Positions 1 to 12,360 of a stretch of DNA of 64,000 bases are shown here, one piece after another. The translations under genes and the position numbers were made by a program. This DNA is from Ricinus communis (lineage: Eukaryota; Streptophyta; Magnoliopsida; Malpighiales; Euphorbiaceae), in NCBI RefSeq assembly GCF_019578655.1, contig NC_063263.1, forward strand, positions 7,016,001 through 7,080,000, in the 5' to 3' direction. Every line of letters starts with the position of its first letter. Positions within the stretch are counted from its first letter, which is position 1. A model generated the notes under the pieces. It was given only the letters and a program-made list of their open reading frames with translations. It did not search any database and was not told where the DNA came from.

Positions 1-3000
1 AATTGAGCAGTTCATTTCGTTATTCCCCAAGTAAATATCTTGGTGGTGGGTCTTCTATTAAGAGAGATCAGAGTCCAATTTCAGTGTTACAATGTCCAGT
101 CTCTGGTTCGAGTAGTCCTCCTATGAGGATTGCTCGAGACAGGAGTGGTGATTTGGGTTTTCAAAGCTCATTTCGTGGTGGGGCTAATGGATTGTTTAAT
201 GGATTTGTGAGACATGCTTTAGGATCATGTGTTGATTATGATTCGCCGAGTTTTGAGGTTGATAATGCCGTGACTGATGTGGGTTCTTCGTCTGTTGCTG
301 TGGATGAATTGACATTTAATATGGAGGATACTTTTGTGGAGGCTAATAATGAGCCTTATGCTAAAGAATTGCTATTAGGTGCACAACTGAGGCACAAAAT
401 CTTTTGTGAAGATTTTGTTATTAAGGCTTTCTATGAGGCTGAGAAAGCACATAGAGGACAGGTAACTTTTGAATTTTGGATTTTGATTAGATTCTGTTTT
501 GTCAATTAGTAGTGTTATGAGCATGATAAATATCATTTGTTGTTTCTTATAGATGCGGGCAAGTGGAGATCCTTATTTGCAGCATTGTGTGGAGACTGCA
601 GTTTTACTCGCGATGATTGGGGCTAACTCTACAGTGGTTGCTGCAGGGCTTTTACACGACACTCTTGATGATTCTTTTTTAAGCTATGACTACATATTTA
701 GGACATTTGGAGCAGGGGTAGCTGATTTGGTGGAAGGGGTAAGAGTCTGAGCTCTTGTATTGAATGTCACAACGAAACTATAGAATTTTGATTTCTGCTT
801 TTCTGTGTTTTGTATGCATAGCACAATGCTGTGTGGAACTTGTTTTTATTGATGCGATAGATTCTGTATTGAACTGATATCTAAGTTTGTGACTGTTTGT
901 CAACAATTTCATTATCAAGTTTAAATTGGACATATTTTTCATTTACTTAAATGTTGTGTGCAGTCAGGTCAAGAAATTTTACTATCTAGTCTGTATATGT
1001 AGAAACTGTCTGGTTTAGGCTAGCAAATTGCTTCTTTAGGACTCTATTTGAATGGAATCTCATTCATGGTTGTGGTTGTCATATGATTATATTGTCTTGA
1101 CTAGTTTCTTTTATGTTGCTCCTTTGATCTTTTAATTTGACAAAATATTTAACATATTTTCTTACTTCTGCTGTTTGAAACTTCATTTACTTTGAAACAG
1201 ATGTAGGTTTTCACCAACATGGCCTCTTTAATGCTTCAGTTACTTATTTTTCTAATCATTATAGAAACTATTGGACAGAATGTAGAAAATGATCTGGAGT
1301 GTCCTTTCTAAAAGGAATCCTGGTAGTTTCCTGGACAGTTGCAGAATCTTAGAGCAGCTAAGGTTTATATGTTATGCGTTCATTTTACCCTTGTCATTTT
1401 AAAAACCATTGCATGAGACATCTGGAAGGATTTTTTTCTCTGTTGATATTGTTGATGCATTTCTTTGATAAAGTATATTTGAGGTTTTTAATCTGCTCCC
1501 TGACATTCTACCAGGTCTCTAAGCTTAGTCACTTGAGTAAGCTTGCACGTGAGAACAATACCGCAGACAAGACTGTTGAAGCAGATCGCTTGCATACTAT
1601 GTTCCTTGCGATGGCAGATGCCAGAGCTGTCTTGATAAAATTAGCAGATCGATTGCATAATATGAAGACGCTAGATGCGTTACCTTTGGTCAAACAACAG
1701 AGGTTTGCTAAGGAGACTCTGGAAATATTTGCACCATTGGCGAATCGTCTAGGAATCTCCAGTTGGAAAGAGCAACTAGAGAATCTGTGTTTTAAGCATC
1801 TCAACCCAGATAAGCACAGAGATTTGGCCTCTAGACTGGTGGAATCTTTTGATGAGGCAGTGGTTACTTCTGCAACAGAGAAATTAGAGCAGGCTCTTAA
1901 GGATGATGACATTTCATATCATGTTCTTTCTGGACGGCATAAAAGCTTGTATAGCATATATTGCAAAATGTTGAAGTATGCTCTCTCTCTCTCCCCTCTC
2001 TTTCTCCCACACAGACCTCCTTCTCTCCTCTTACGCCTCCTACTCCTTTCCTTTCCCTCTGTATGTTTGGGATTGATATAACTTTTCTAGTTTCTTGTAA
2101 GAAAAACAGTTTAGTGTGGCAATGCCTGATACTGAGAGAAAATACAATTAGAAATAAATGGTTCTTGCAAGATTCAATTATAGATTGTATTCTTGTGGTT
2201 GATGAAGCTTTTGCAAATATTCTAGGTAATGCTAATCCTGGGCTTTTAGGTGGTTTGATTGACATAATGGTCAAACTGCATTTCATTGCCTAAATGTACT
2301 TTAAACATATCACACCATGAAACTTGAATTTGGTTGTGTTATGTCTATCTATTATGTGTGGTTTGCTTAACCATCTGATATTTTTAATTTGAGCAGGAAG
2401 AAGCTGAACATGGATGAGATTCATGATATCCACGGGCTACGTCTGATTGTTGAAAATGAGGAAGACTGTTATAGGGCATTGAGAGTTGTTCACCAGTTAT
2501 GGTCAGAAGTGCCTGGGAAATTCAAGGACTACATAAGTCGCCCCAAGTTTAATGGGTATGCTTTGGCTCATTGGCAATCTGATATTTATTTCATATTTCT
2601 GTTTTCCTTCTCACTTTAATTAAAATCTGTAGGTATCAATCCCTTCATACGGTAGTAAGGGCTGAAGGCATGGTGCCGCTTGAAGTTCAGATTCGTACAA
2701 AGGAGATGCATTTGCAGGCTGAATGTGGATTTGCAGCTCATTGGAGATACAAGGAAGGTGATTGCAAGCACTCTTCATTTGTGCTTCAGATGGTTGAGTG
2801 GGCACGGTGGATTGTCACCTGGCAGTGTGAGACAATGAGCAAATATCGATCTTCTGTTGGCCATGCTGATTCCATAAAGGCTCCATGTGCATTCCCAACT
2901 CACTCTGATGATTGCCCATTCTCTTACAAGCCTCACCGCGGCCAGGATGGACCTGTCTTCATCATCATGATTGAGAATGATAAGGTTTGATTCTTTCATT

Positions 3001-3593
3001 TCATGGGCTTGGTTTAATGATAAGAAGCTCAATGCAGAATGCATATAGCGCTAGTTATTATTCATTATCAGGTCCTTGCAACTGTATAGGTCATTAGATT
3101 GGGTGTAAAAGTCTTAAGCAGCACTTGCTGTTTCTGGTAATTTTGTTTGGATGATGATTAGCATTACTGCCAAATTTTACAGAAGTAGAAATCAATTGTT
3201 GTCTTAGGGTTTTATCAAGTATTTTGAACCTAGTTGTGTTTCTGCGTATTCAGTTGGATATATACTTTGTGAATATTGCAGATGTCAGTGCAAGAGTTTC
3301 CTGCAAACTCAACCATGATGGATTTGCTGGTGAGGGCTGGGCGGGGAAGCTCAAGATGGTCCCCATATGGGTTTCCAGTGAAGGAAGAATTGAGGCCAAG
3401 GTTGAATCACATGCCACTGAGTGATGCAACATGCAAGCTCAAGATGGGGGATGTGGTGGAGCTTACACCAGCCATACCCAACAAATCTTTGACAGAGTGC
3501 AGGGAAGAGATTCAGCGCATGTATGACCGTGGATTGAATACTGTTTCGAGCACAGCAACAGCAGCGAGTGGGATGGCTGGTTGGAGAAGTTGA
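1..3593 (+). CDS. RSH2: RelA/SpoT homologue RSH2/RSH3-type (p)ppGpp synthetase/hydrolase, 5' partial
   Basis: Six exons: <3-461, 553-738, 1515-1975, 2397-2555, 2633-2984 and 3282-3593, all with GT-AG borders and compatible phases, giving 642 residues up to TGA. The true start lies upstream: codon 3-5 is TTG, and Arabidopsis RSH2/RSH3 are about 710 residues, so roughly the first 70 residues, with the plastid transit peptide, are missing. An HD hydrolase domain is visible: YLQHC (His about 164), GLLHDTLDD (about 185-193) and KLADRLHNM, with the conserved Asp and Asn at about 260 and 264. The synthetase domain shows DIHGLRLIV (about 379), RPKFNGYQSLHT and EVQIRT followed by AAHWRYKEG. The tail ([20 protein letters not shown]) looks like a TGS-like segment. 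The family makes and degrades the alarmone ppGpp in plastids. Both active sites look intact, so a bifunctional enzyme is inferred. RSH2 and RSH3 cannot be separated here. Confidence 0.95.
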
Positions 3594-4466
3594 CCTTTGC
3601 GAATAGTTTCTTAAGTAGCATACCATTAGTGACAATTGCTTATTCTTGTATATACATATGTTTGTACAGAACAGCTACATGGTTATGGTATGAGGACTTG
3701 ATAACTAACTAGATTCAAAAAAAGCCTCAAAAAAATTGATTTTCAAAGAACGCAGTATGAAATGCATGCTGATGCTGATGTATTTTTTTACGTTTCCTCT
3801 TGTGATAGCAATATTGTAATATGTGGAAACTGGCCTGTTTATTTGAAATGTATTCGAACTGTAAAAGCTTGAAGCAGATGTAGAAGCTCAATATCCGTTA
3901 AATATGTTAAATTTGAGTCATCCGATATATGCATCTCACAACACATGGCGAGTGTGAGATGCATTTCTGCAAGCCCATGTCAACAGAAGCTAGAACTTGT
4001 TTCAGTGAAGTTTAATGGACCCTCTACCAAAGTATGAAAATAGATAAACGGATGTCAGAACTATCATCGACTCTTTAACATGAGCTATTCCCTCCCACAT
4101 AATATGGCCTGATATTTCCAGTGGCCCTTATTCTTATTAGGATTTTGGCAAAACCTCCTGTTTCGGCGTGGCGCTTGATATAATAGCTTCTGCAATTTCA
4201 ATCACTCAAACCAGGCAAGCAAAGACAGAAGACTAGAATATTTGTGTATATCCCTGAAACAACACTGCGTTTGATTAACAGTTTCATAAAAGATTAATAC
4301 ACATTGATTGTTGAGCGTAAAAGAAATTGAATATTCTATATTTTCTTCCTTGTCTATTCCTGTTTTTGGTACACCTTTCAATTCTTCTAAATACAAATGC
4401 AGGACATCACTCTCAATATGGGTCCATGGCGTTTTCAAGCATCCTAACTGCAACGACATGAGATTC
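3594..4466. other. Spacer between two convergent genes (3' UTRs)
   Basis: The stretch between the stop codons of the RSH gene and TAF9. It should hold both 3' UTRs. AATGTA-like and other A/T-rich polyadenylation-type motifs occur near 3760-3850. No further coding exon or RNA gene was seen. Confidence 0.5.
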
Positions 4467-5270
4467 TCACTTGGGACGTTTAGTGAGGGGAAAGGATACT
4501 CTTTGAGGAGTACCCTGTGGGACATCAGTCTTTGGTTCTTGAGATGAGTTGGGATCAGCACTTTCTTCATCCTCTTCTGTTTCTTCTGTTGCCTGAACTG
4601 ACTGCTTCTTTGGGATAGCAAGTTGGTAGTTTGGGCTAATCAATGTATCTTGCTCAGGTGGGAGTGGCATACCCGGTCCAGCTATTGACTTTGGTAATGG
4701 AATTTTGTTCCGGTTTCTAGCCAATTCTAGTAAAACCTGGTCAATTGTAATTTGGATATATTCAGTTCAGTTCATTAGAAACAAACACAACAACCAATTG
4801 AAACAACCATCATCTCTTCTCTAGCTAATTTCAAATCAATTGCATGGTTAAAAGATTCACATTCAACATGGTGAGAGACATACAAAGATGACTCATTTGT
4901 ATGATGGACTTGCTATTATTTCAACCACAATGCAACTGAAGATGGTGGACAATTAGAAAAAATTTGTTGTGGCAAAAAATTGAGGAGGTTTTAAAGCACC
5001 AAAGCTTGTTACCTCTCTTGGTGGTGGTTGTGAAAAGCTGAAATTTACTTTTGACTGAATAGCAAGCTTCACATCATCACAGTCAATTGCAGATTTTCCA
5101 GCATGCTCTGAGTAGACCTGAGCATCTGTCAAAACATCAACGACATAACGATACCATAGCTCAAGAAACTGATGTATAACACGAGGTTCATAGTCCTCCA
5201 CACCCATAGATTTCAGCAGCGATTTGACAATCTTCGCGTCTCTTGGCAAGTTCTCATCTCCTTCTGCCAT
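4467..5270 (-). CDS. TAF9: TBP-associated factor 9 (TFIID/SAGA histone-fold subunit)
   Basis: Two coding exons on the minus strand, 5270-5013 and 4736-4467, joined in phase 0 (PPPRE then [11 protein letters not shown]), encoding 175 residues; plant TAF9 proteins are about this long. The N-terminal half is a histone-fold domain ([14 protein letters not shown], then [15 protein letters not shown] and [10 protein letters not shown]). The C-terminal half is acidic and proline-rich and diverges. TAF9 pairs with TAF6 in TFIID and SAGA in the nucleus. The start ATG at 5268-5270 matches the family N-terminus [13 protein letters not shown]. The upstream in-frame extension has no ATG beyond a spliced boundary: a CAG acceptor lies at 5276-5274, just before AAAATGG. 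A GTTAGT donor near 6057 on this strand suggests a 5' UTR exon at about 6058-6170 and a 5' UTR intron of about 0.8 kb. Confidence 0.93.
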
Positions 5271-8249
5271 TTTCTGAACAGGATCTATAGCACACATTAG
5301 CCATCTCAAATATGCAACCAGCAGAAGTCACTGCTCTTTCTTTTAGCACAACATATCTTGAATCAAATCCAAATCAAGAACGATTGAAAGTTCAGAAAAT
5401 AGGCACTGATCTAAATTGGGTTTTGAAGGAGGCTCAACCGCAGAATTAAACTCTATAGAACATGGAAAATTATTGTGGACCACAAATGGCAAAGATGTAG
5501 AATTGATAATTGTAATACAACAATGGGATTGTTCTGCTGCTGTAATTCTTGCACATCTTTTGTATAATTACCCAGCAAAACCATCTCTTTTTGATAAATT
5601 TCCATTGCACTTCTGTTAATTATTGAATGATTGCACAAGAATGTTTAGAGATTCTAAGTTAAAGAACGACGCTTTACATACTGAGTATATACACAATCCA
5701 GTATCCGCACATAGAAACACACATTTTTAACAATGGAAAATAGGGATTTCAGACAAATGGAATCCTAAACCCTAAATACTGTCAATTTAACAATCAAAAG
5801 TATCTATATTAAAAGAAAAAGGAATAACCAAAGCAAACACGAAAATCCCAGAATTAAGTTCAATTCAACCAAATAATATAACTTTGATAATATGAAAATT
5901 GGGATGATTAAGAAGATTATTCAATTTTGTGCATAAATTAACTTGCTTTAGCTTTCTCTGCAATTTCATATCCAGCGGTTTCTCGGTTACTAAACTGAAA
6001 AGAAATTGCTGATGGGACTGATTGAAGTAGAAGAGACTTAGATTTCAAATACTAACCTTAGAAATTAAGGATTAGGCGAGTCACAGCCGGGTCACAACTC
6101 GGAAAATCGGAGAATGGAACAACTTGCTCGCTGCAAGTAAATGAGACTGCGGGGATATGTTGGATATCACAGTTTCAAGGAAGCATTGTGCCGGTGGCTA
6201 TTAATTAGGGGACTGGATACGACAGCGTTTCTATTCACTCTTTTAACTTGTTAAAAGGTAATAATTATTTATCTCGTGATTCTTACTTTAATAGAAGAGT
6301 TTCCCTCCCTCTGTCATTTTTATTATACTAAAATTTTATTTTTATGAAATTAACTACTAATCCATTCCATTCGGTCTTCAGTCAATGCATTCAAACGACT
6401 TTAGTAAATCAAATTATAATTTAATATTTAAATATTTTTAAATATAAAATTCATTTAAAATTAATCTTTTTATTGTGCTAGAGTGAAATTTAATTCTAAA
6501 GAAAGTAACAATTAATTTAATATTTAATAAAAATAATTAATTATTTTTACTTACTCTAATTTTTAGTATAATTTAATTCTATAAATATAAATCTCTTAAA
6601 AATACTTATAGTTAGAGAATTATGATTAAGTTACTATATAATTTAATTTAAACTATTAAAATAAAATATGTACTTAGAGATATTTATTTTTATTATTATT
6701 TTGATAGATGTTATAATTAAATTTGTTATAAATAAAATTTTATTTTCATTTGATAATTGATAAAAAATCTAAAGAACAAATTGTAATTTTTTTTTATCAA
6801 TTGACCATCTAACTGCATTAACTTTAGACATAAAGAATAATAATAGTTTTATAAAAACACAAGAGATATGTTAATATAATAAAACTGAAATAAAAAGCAA
6901 CTCATATATTTAGCAAATCAAGCGATAAATAGTAATTTCCTGTTTTCTTTAATGATTTCTATTTATATAGTATACTGTTACTTCCATTTCTTGATTCAAA
7001 GGTAACAAGTAGTTCTTTAAAAAAAAAAAAGTTTTAATTCCTCAATCCAAAAACAATTAATGTTAAGAAATCAAATCATTAAGTTATTTATGTTATTTTA
7101 TCTAAATTAAATCATTTCAGAGTAATTTAATTACTTAGCAGCATGAGCACCTTCTCACCCCTTACTCAACATAGAGCCACTCTATTTATATTCAACATCA
7201 ATATTTTAAGCTGCGGTAGGTAAAAATAGGATTGATGATGAATCAAATAGAGTTCTTTAAAATTTGGCTCAATAATAACTCATTTGAGTTTGTTTAATAT
7301 AATTTATTTAATAAATAAAACAGAGTTCAAATTAAATAAAACTCGACAAATTAGTTATGAGTCGACTTGTTAATATGCTCACGAGTTAACTCATAAAGTA
7401 TAATATTAATAATTTAATACCTAATTTATAATTTCTATTATCTTAGATAGATATAGAGAATTCTTTTGTTAAAATAAAGTTTTTGTAGAGAATATTATAG
7501 ATTGTTATTTTTTGATGAATTGACAGATAATTTATATTTATTAAGTTTGTCTAGATTCAATTAAGCTCGTTCAGATTCGATTAAATTCAAATAAGTTGAG
7601 TGAATTTGGTAATAGTTTGGCTCAATAATAAAAAACCAACCACAAACTAGTTAACGCTCAACCTCAACTGATTGATTTGGAAAGATTACAACATTAAATA
7701 TTTACAAATGTCAGTGATAAAAGGGTATAATTTTTGAAAATGCGGGGACTAAAATGTCTCATGCACTAAACATGAGAGGCCTAATTGTGATATTTCCGTA
7801 CAACATGAACTCCTAAGAAAATGTCAGAAATTTCGTTCATTTCCTCCGTTAAACAAAACACTCTGATAAACTAACAAGATTGCACCCTATAAACACAAGG
7901 ACTCCATATTGACACCCACCATCCATTAAATTAATTTGGTTAATCATGTAATATCTGATAATCCTCACTCACAATCACAGCACTCTAGCGCTTAATTTAA
8001 GGTTATACAAACCCAAGAGACATTACCTATTTATTAAGAAGTTGTGTTTGCCTTCTGTTTGCTCTATATATGAAGAGGTAAATATTGTGCTGCATTTGCT
8101 AACCATTCACGATCATACTCACAAAAACGATTTACTATCATCTGATTCAAAAAGAATGTCAAACATTTATAAATACTACAGCCACTTTTACATTATTATA
8201 TCATAAGCCTAGCTAGCTAGCTAATACAATTCTCTTCAGATTTATGTCT
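5271..8249. other. TAF9 5' UTR/intron, then AT-rich spacer
   Basis: 5271-6170 holds the likely 5' leader of TAF9, including its intron. From about 6240 the DNA is very AT-rich with no coding exon. 7200-7690 contains degenerate repeats rich in words such as GAGTTAACTC, AGCTCGTTCAGATTCG and TTTGGCTCAATAATAA, probably an old interspersed repeat. A similar style of sequence recurs near 60540-61080. Confidence 0.45.
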
Positions 8250-8621
8250 CTATTTCCAGAAGAATTCTTGGACAGATTCTTGCCATGACAACACAAGCAT
8301 AAGCATCACTATGATCCCAGCTAGTCCCCAAGATGAACTTCCAATTCTAAGCACCCAAGAAGGATCTGGAGTAGGGATCAACGAACCTGTAGCCCCCAGT
8401 GATGTTGAAGAAGATGATGAAGTAGTTCTGATGGCAATTATTAGCCCACCAAGAACCACTGGAAGAACAAATCCGGAGTTCCAGTATTTCGTCTCGTAAA
8501 AACGCATGTCGTTTCTTCTTTGAACATACAATGGTGATAGCACCACTGCTGATACTAAAGCTAACACCATGGCCAATGCTCTCTGTGATGAGTTTTGGCT
8601 GGTATAAGTACTCGGAGCCAT
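8250..8621 (-). CDS. Small conserved three-pass membrane protein of unknown function
   Basis: A single-exon gene of 123 residues with the start ATG at 8621. Three hydrophobic segments are predicted by eye at about 15-33 (ALAMVLALVSAVVLSPLYV), 49-65 and 98-112. A charged stretch QRRNDMRFYETKYW lies between the first two, and a Ser/Thr-rich loop between the second and third. The C-terminus is SVQEFFWK. It resembles short plant proteins annotated only as transmembrane protein, so I assign no function. The intact frame, the hydrophobic pattern and the tidy start and stop argue that it is real. A T18 run lies immediately upstream (8629-8647 on the plus strand), inside its probable 5' leader. It is isolated from other genes on both sides. 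Confidence 0.78.
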   Translation of the reverse strand: MAPSTYTSQNSSQRALAMVLALVSAVVLSPLYVQRRNDMRFYETKYWNSGFVLPVVLGGLIIAIRTTSSSSSTSLGATGSLIPTPDPSWVLRIGSSSWGLAGIIVMLMLVLSWQESVQEFFWK

Positions 8622-9504
8622 TGATTAGAATTTTTTTTTTTTTTTTTCCCTCTAATAGAAGAAACCCAACTTCAAGGCCAAAACTAAACTGAAGTTCTTG
8701 ATTTATAGGAGAGGATCGAAGTTGAAGAAATCAATGAAGGAATCTACGTGTAAAGCCAGTAATTGGAATGACACAAAAGTAATAGCCGTCCAAAAAGTGA
8801 ATAGAGAAAGTAAGGTAAAGTAGATTAGATTACAGACATAATGTCAAGGTAACAATGCAAAAGAAGGTAAAGAAAAAGAAAAGAGACAAGACAGACAACT
8901 TTGGAAGGAAGGTATCTTTCAATTATTAATGTCGTGTTCACTTTTTTACCTTAAGCAATTCTAAGTTGTATGTATATACATATATATATAGTGTTAAATA
9001 GCTGTAGCCCGTTTTATTTAGGAATAGAGGTTTTTGGTTTACATCTTTCTCCAACCAAAAGACACAAGCACAAAAAGTATGTCTTGATTGTATTAGTTGT
9101 TCGATAACGTCTCTAGACAGTGCATTCCTGCATGTATGGAAGATACTGGCTGGTATATGCAGCATAATATACTGTTTTGAACATTGCAAACAACGGTACT
9201 ATTTGAAATTGTAAAACTACCATTCCACCTTCACCATTTAGTTTAAACTTTTAAGGACAATAGTTCTTTAACATGTTATTCAAGTTCTTATGATTGAAAA
9301 GTTTAGAATTTGATTTTTGGTTACCTACCGTTTTCTGTTATTCGTATTTCAAATTGGGCACACGATCTCGTGCAAAATTGGTTGGAATGTGTATTTTACA
9401 AGTACTACTGTTCTAGGCAGCTTACAGTTTGCTACATTTGACATCTATCTATTTATTTATCTATATATAGTTCCCTCCTACACATCCTGTTATAGAATAC
9501 CACC
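8622..9504. other. Intergenic region with two divergent promoters
   Basis: The spacer between the small membrane protein (minus) and the first hydrolase exon (plus). It is AT-rich and has no convincing coding exon. A TATA-like TATATATAG lies at about 9462-9470, some 35 bases before the likely transcript start of the hydrolase gene. Confidence 0.4.
9462..9470 (+). promoter_or_regulatory. Probable TATA box of the upstream hydrolase first exon
   Basis: CTATATATAG lies about 35-43 bases upstream of the ATG at 9505. The ATG itself sits in a good plant context (CCACCATGGA). A very short 5' leader would follow if transcription starts about 30 bases downstream. Confidence 0.4.
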
Positions 9505-10218
9505 ATGGAACTTAAACACCTCTGGCAATTCCTCTCATTCAACCTCTCAACTGCACTTTCATTTCTCCGGTTGCAATTTTCTGGCATGCCAAATCTTTCA
9601 GCAATTTTCGTGACATTTATTGATGCAATGTTATCGTTACATTTCCTGTTATGTAGCATGTCGCCATGCACAATTGATTTGGATGACCAAACAACTCTGC
9701 ATTTTTGGGTCACCAACCGTAGGCAGTTCAATAGACCAAATCTAGTACTAATTCATGGCTATGGTGGCAACTCACGTTGGCAATTTCTTAACCAAGTTAG
9801 ACCTTTGTCTAAATCCTTTAATCTCTACATTCCTGACTTGCTATTCTTTGGCGACTCCTACACGAACCGGACCGACCGGTCCGATATATTTCAAGCAAAG
9901 TGTGCAAGGGAAGGATTGAAAAAATTGGGTGTGGAGAAGTATAATGTGGTAGGGATAAGCTATGGAGGATATGTGGCCTACTACATGGCGGAAAATTTTA
10001 ATGATGAGGTAAAGAAGGTGGTGATAGTGAGTTGTGGGATATGTTATACAGAGGAGCAAAGGGAGGAGCAATTGAGGAAGCTTGGAAGGAATAATAATAT
10101 TTATGATCTTCTTGTGCCAAGGAAACCAGAAGATGCGAGGGAGATGCTTAAGCTTGCTATGCATAAGATCAAACCTACTAAATGGTTGCCGGATTCTGTT
10201 ATTTGCGAGTTCATCAAT
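9505..10218 (+). CDS. Alpha/beta-hydrolase first exon (truncated gene copy or alternative first exon)
   Basis: An open frame of 238 residues ends at a GT donor after CEFIN (10218/10219, phase 0). It carries the first half of an alpha/beta-hydrolase fold: a hydrophobic N-terminal segment, the oxyanion motif HGYGG (85-89), PDLLFFGDS and the nucleophile motif GISYGGY with Ser152. It is clearly related to exon 1 of the next gene (shared TTLH, HGYGG, RWQFL, PDLLFFG, ISYGGYVAY, KWLPD and EFIN). The catalytic Asp and His, encoded by exons 3 and 4 in the downstream gene, are not found in the 2.1 kb that follows, which holds a foldback transposable element. It is therefore either a 3'-truncated tandem copy or an alternative first exon spliced to 13389, where the phase fits. 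The substrate is unknown. Confidence 0.75.
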
Positions 10219-10442
10219 GTAAGTAGATTTGCTTGATTATTTATTTATTTGATTTTAAAAAGAGCCAGATAAATTGAATTAGAGAGTGTATGTTATAGTG
10301 GTTAGAGAAGAGTTCATACTTGTTTAGTTTCAAACAACTATTTTATATGTTTGGCAATTTTTTTTAGCAGTTGTGGATAGCTTCTAAGACTCTTAACAAC
10401 TGCATGTTATATTATTCCAAAATTAAAGTTTCTTAGAACAAA

Positions 10443-11216
10443 GGGTCAATTTACTCCCTCAATTTATGTCCAATGGTTAAATACATCCAATTTAAATTCT
10501 TTCAGCAAATAGCCTCCTGAATTTAAGTCCAAAGTTAAATACACCAAATCTAAATTTTTTCAGCAAATAGCCCTCCGAACTTGTGTCCAAAGGTCAAATG
10601 CATCTAATTTAGATTTCTTTTTAAAAATTTAGGTTTTAATTAAATTGTAAAAGCTAAAAATACTACTTATTTCATTAATTTACCAATACAATATCTAGTG
10701 ATGCGCTATACAAGAGTGTATTTGAAAAATTTTGAATCATGGATTTAATTAATCTAAAAATAACAGGTATTAAATAAGTCAAATTTGAATTTTCCAAGAA
10801 TTGAAGAAATCAAATTCTAACATTTTAAGAATTAAATAAGTCGAATTTCAACTTTCTTAATAAATGGGCTCATAACTTATCATTTTTGAGTCAATTAAAT
10901 TTAAATTTTAAATTTTGTCACCAATGATCTTGTACAGTGCGATCCTATATATTGTATCAGTAAATTAATAAAATAAATATTATTTTTAAGTTTTATAATT
11001 CAATTCAAACCTAAAAATATAATGTTATTTTATTTTTAAAAAAAATTAAATTGGGTGTATTTGACCCTTGAATACAAGTTCAAGAGCTATTTGATGAAAA
11101 CGTTTAAATTGGATATGTTTAACATTTAGACATAAGTTCATTGGGCTATTTGTTAAAAGAAATTTAAATTAGGTCTATTTGACATTTGGACATAAATTCA
11201 GGAGACAAATTGATCC
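10443..11216. mobile_element. Foldback (long inverted-repeat) element with about 59-bp internal units
   Basis: The left end reads GGGTCAATTTACTCCCTCAA and the right end is its near reverse complement (AAATTGATCC at 11207-11216). Each arm is about 180 bp and holds three tandem units carrying the words TTTATGTCC, TTAAATAC, CAATTTAAAT and CAGCAAATAGCC. Unit starts near 10461, 10520 and 10578 give a 58-59-bp period. The right arm carries matching inverted units between about 11040 and 11216. The middle is plain AT-rich DNA with no transposase, so it is non-autonomous. A degenerate pair CTTAGAAC/CTGAGCAC flanks it, but no clean target duplication is seen. It is probably a DNA transposon of Mutator-like or foldback type. 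Confidence 0.72.
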
Positions 11217-12360
11217 TGAGCACTTCTATTAATTTAAACAAAATAATCAATTTTTTTTTTTTTATATAGAACTCTAAATTAAAAACTCAAAAAATCATGT
11301 CACTTTTTGTTACAATTCTTAGGTAATATTCATAAAATTTATTTGTAAATTTAAAGTTTATATGCTTTAGAATCAAGTAAAAATTATTTCGAATTTTACA
11401 TAATCAAATTTGTGTGGAATTGATTATAATTAAACTAAATTCTAACACAATGATAGAATTTCTAAATGAATTCCACATTAGTAAGTCAATATATTATATA
11501 ACATCGAAATATTTCTTTTGATTTTATTATTTTTATTTTACTTTCTGTTTCATATTTTTTATCAAATAAAATGAAATCTTTTATAAATTTCAACTACACA
11601 TAATATAAAATTATTTTAGAATGTAAAACCAAATGCAAAAGAAATTAATTTGAGATACCTTACAATAAACGATTATTATATATATTTTCTAATTATTTCA
11701 CTTAAATTTTCTTTTCATTTTTAATTTTTTACTGAGTCATTTATGCTGATATAAAAAATAAATTTAAGATAACGAATTTTATCTATTAATAACCAGTTAT
11801 ATATGCACAATGTACATATCCTTTAAAGTAATAACAAATATGGCACTTTAACAAAAAGAAACTAATTAATATCTATATTATTCATTAAACATATCAACAA
11901 TAACAATTATAAATAATTTTACTAAATAATGTTATTAATTCACTATTTATACTGGCTACCAACTATAATAATAACTACCATCTATCATTTTACCAGTAAC
12001 ACCTTAGTACTATTCATCACATTTTCGTTCCAAGTTCTTCTTGGATTAGGAGGAAAATGGAATTGGTTTCCATCCAAAACAAAGTAATTTTTATATTTAA
12101 TTGTTATATTATATTGAAATAATATAAGAAACCTGACAATGAATCGACATCAAGAACAAGAAATCCAATTACATGTCTTATACCAAAGTTTCAAGCAAAA
12201 GGTATCCAACAAAGTGTTTAATGACAATCACACCTGTCCGTCCTATTCATGAATTTAATTTATCGCCACCTCGCTACATCAACTCTCTCTCTCCCTTTAG
12301 TCTCTGTAGTGTATTACTAACTGACACAAAACAATTTTCTACATTAATTCTCAAATCTCC
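11217..12360. other. AT-rich spacer and promoter of the downstream hydrolase
   Basis: I see no coding exon here; hydrolase exons 2-4 for the upstream copy were looked for and not found. The last 100 bases (CTCTCTCTCCC near 12280-12300) look like a pyrimidine-rich 5' leader of the gene starting at 12361. Confidence 0.4.

Noticed and set aside
1529..2286. Minus-strand frames across RSH exon 3 and intron 3
   Set aside because: Antisense shadows of the RSH exon and its CT-rich intron.
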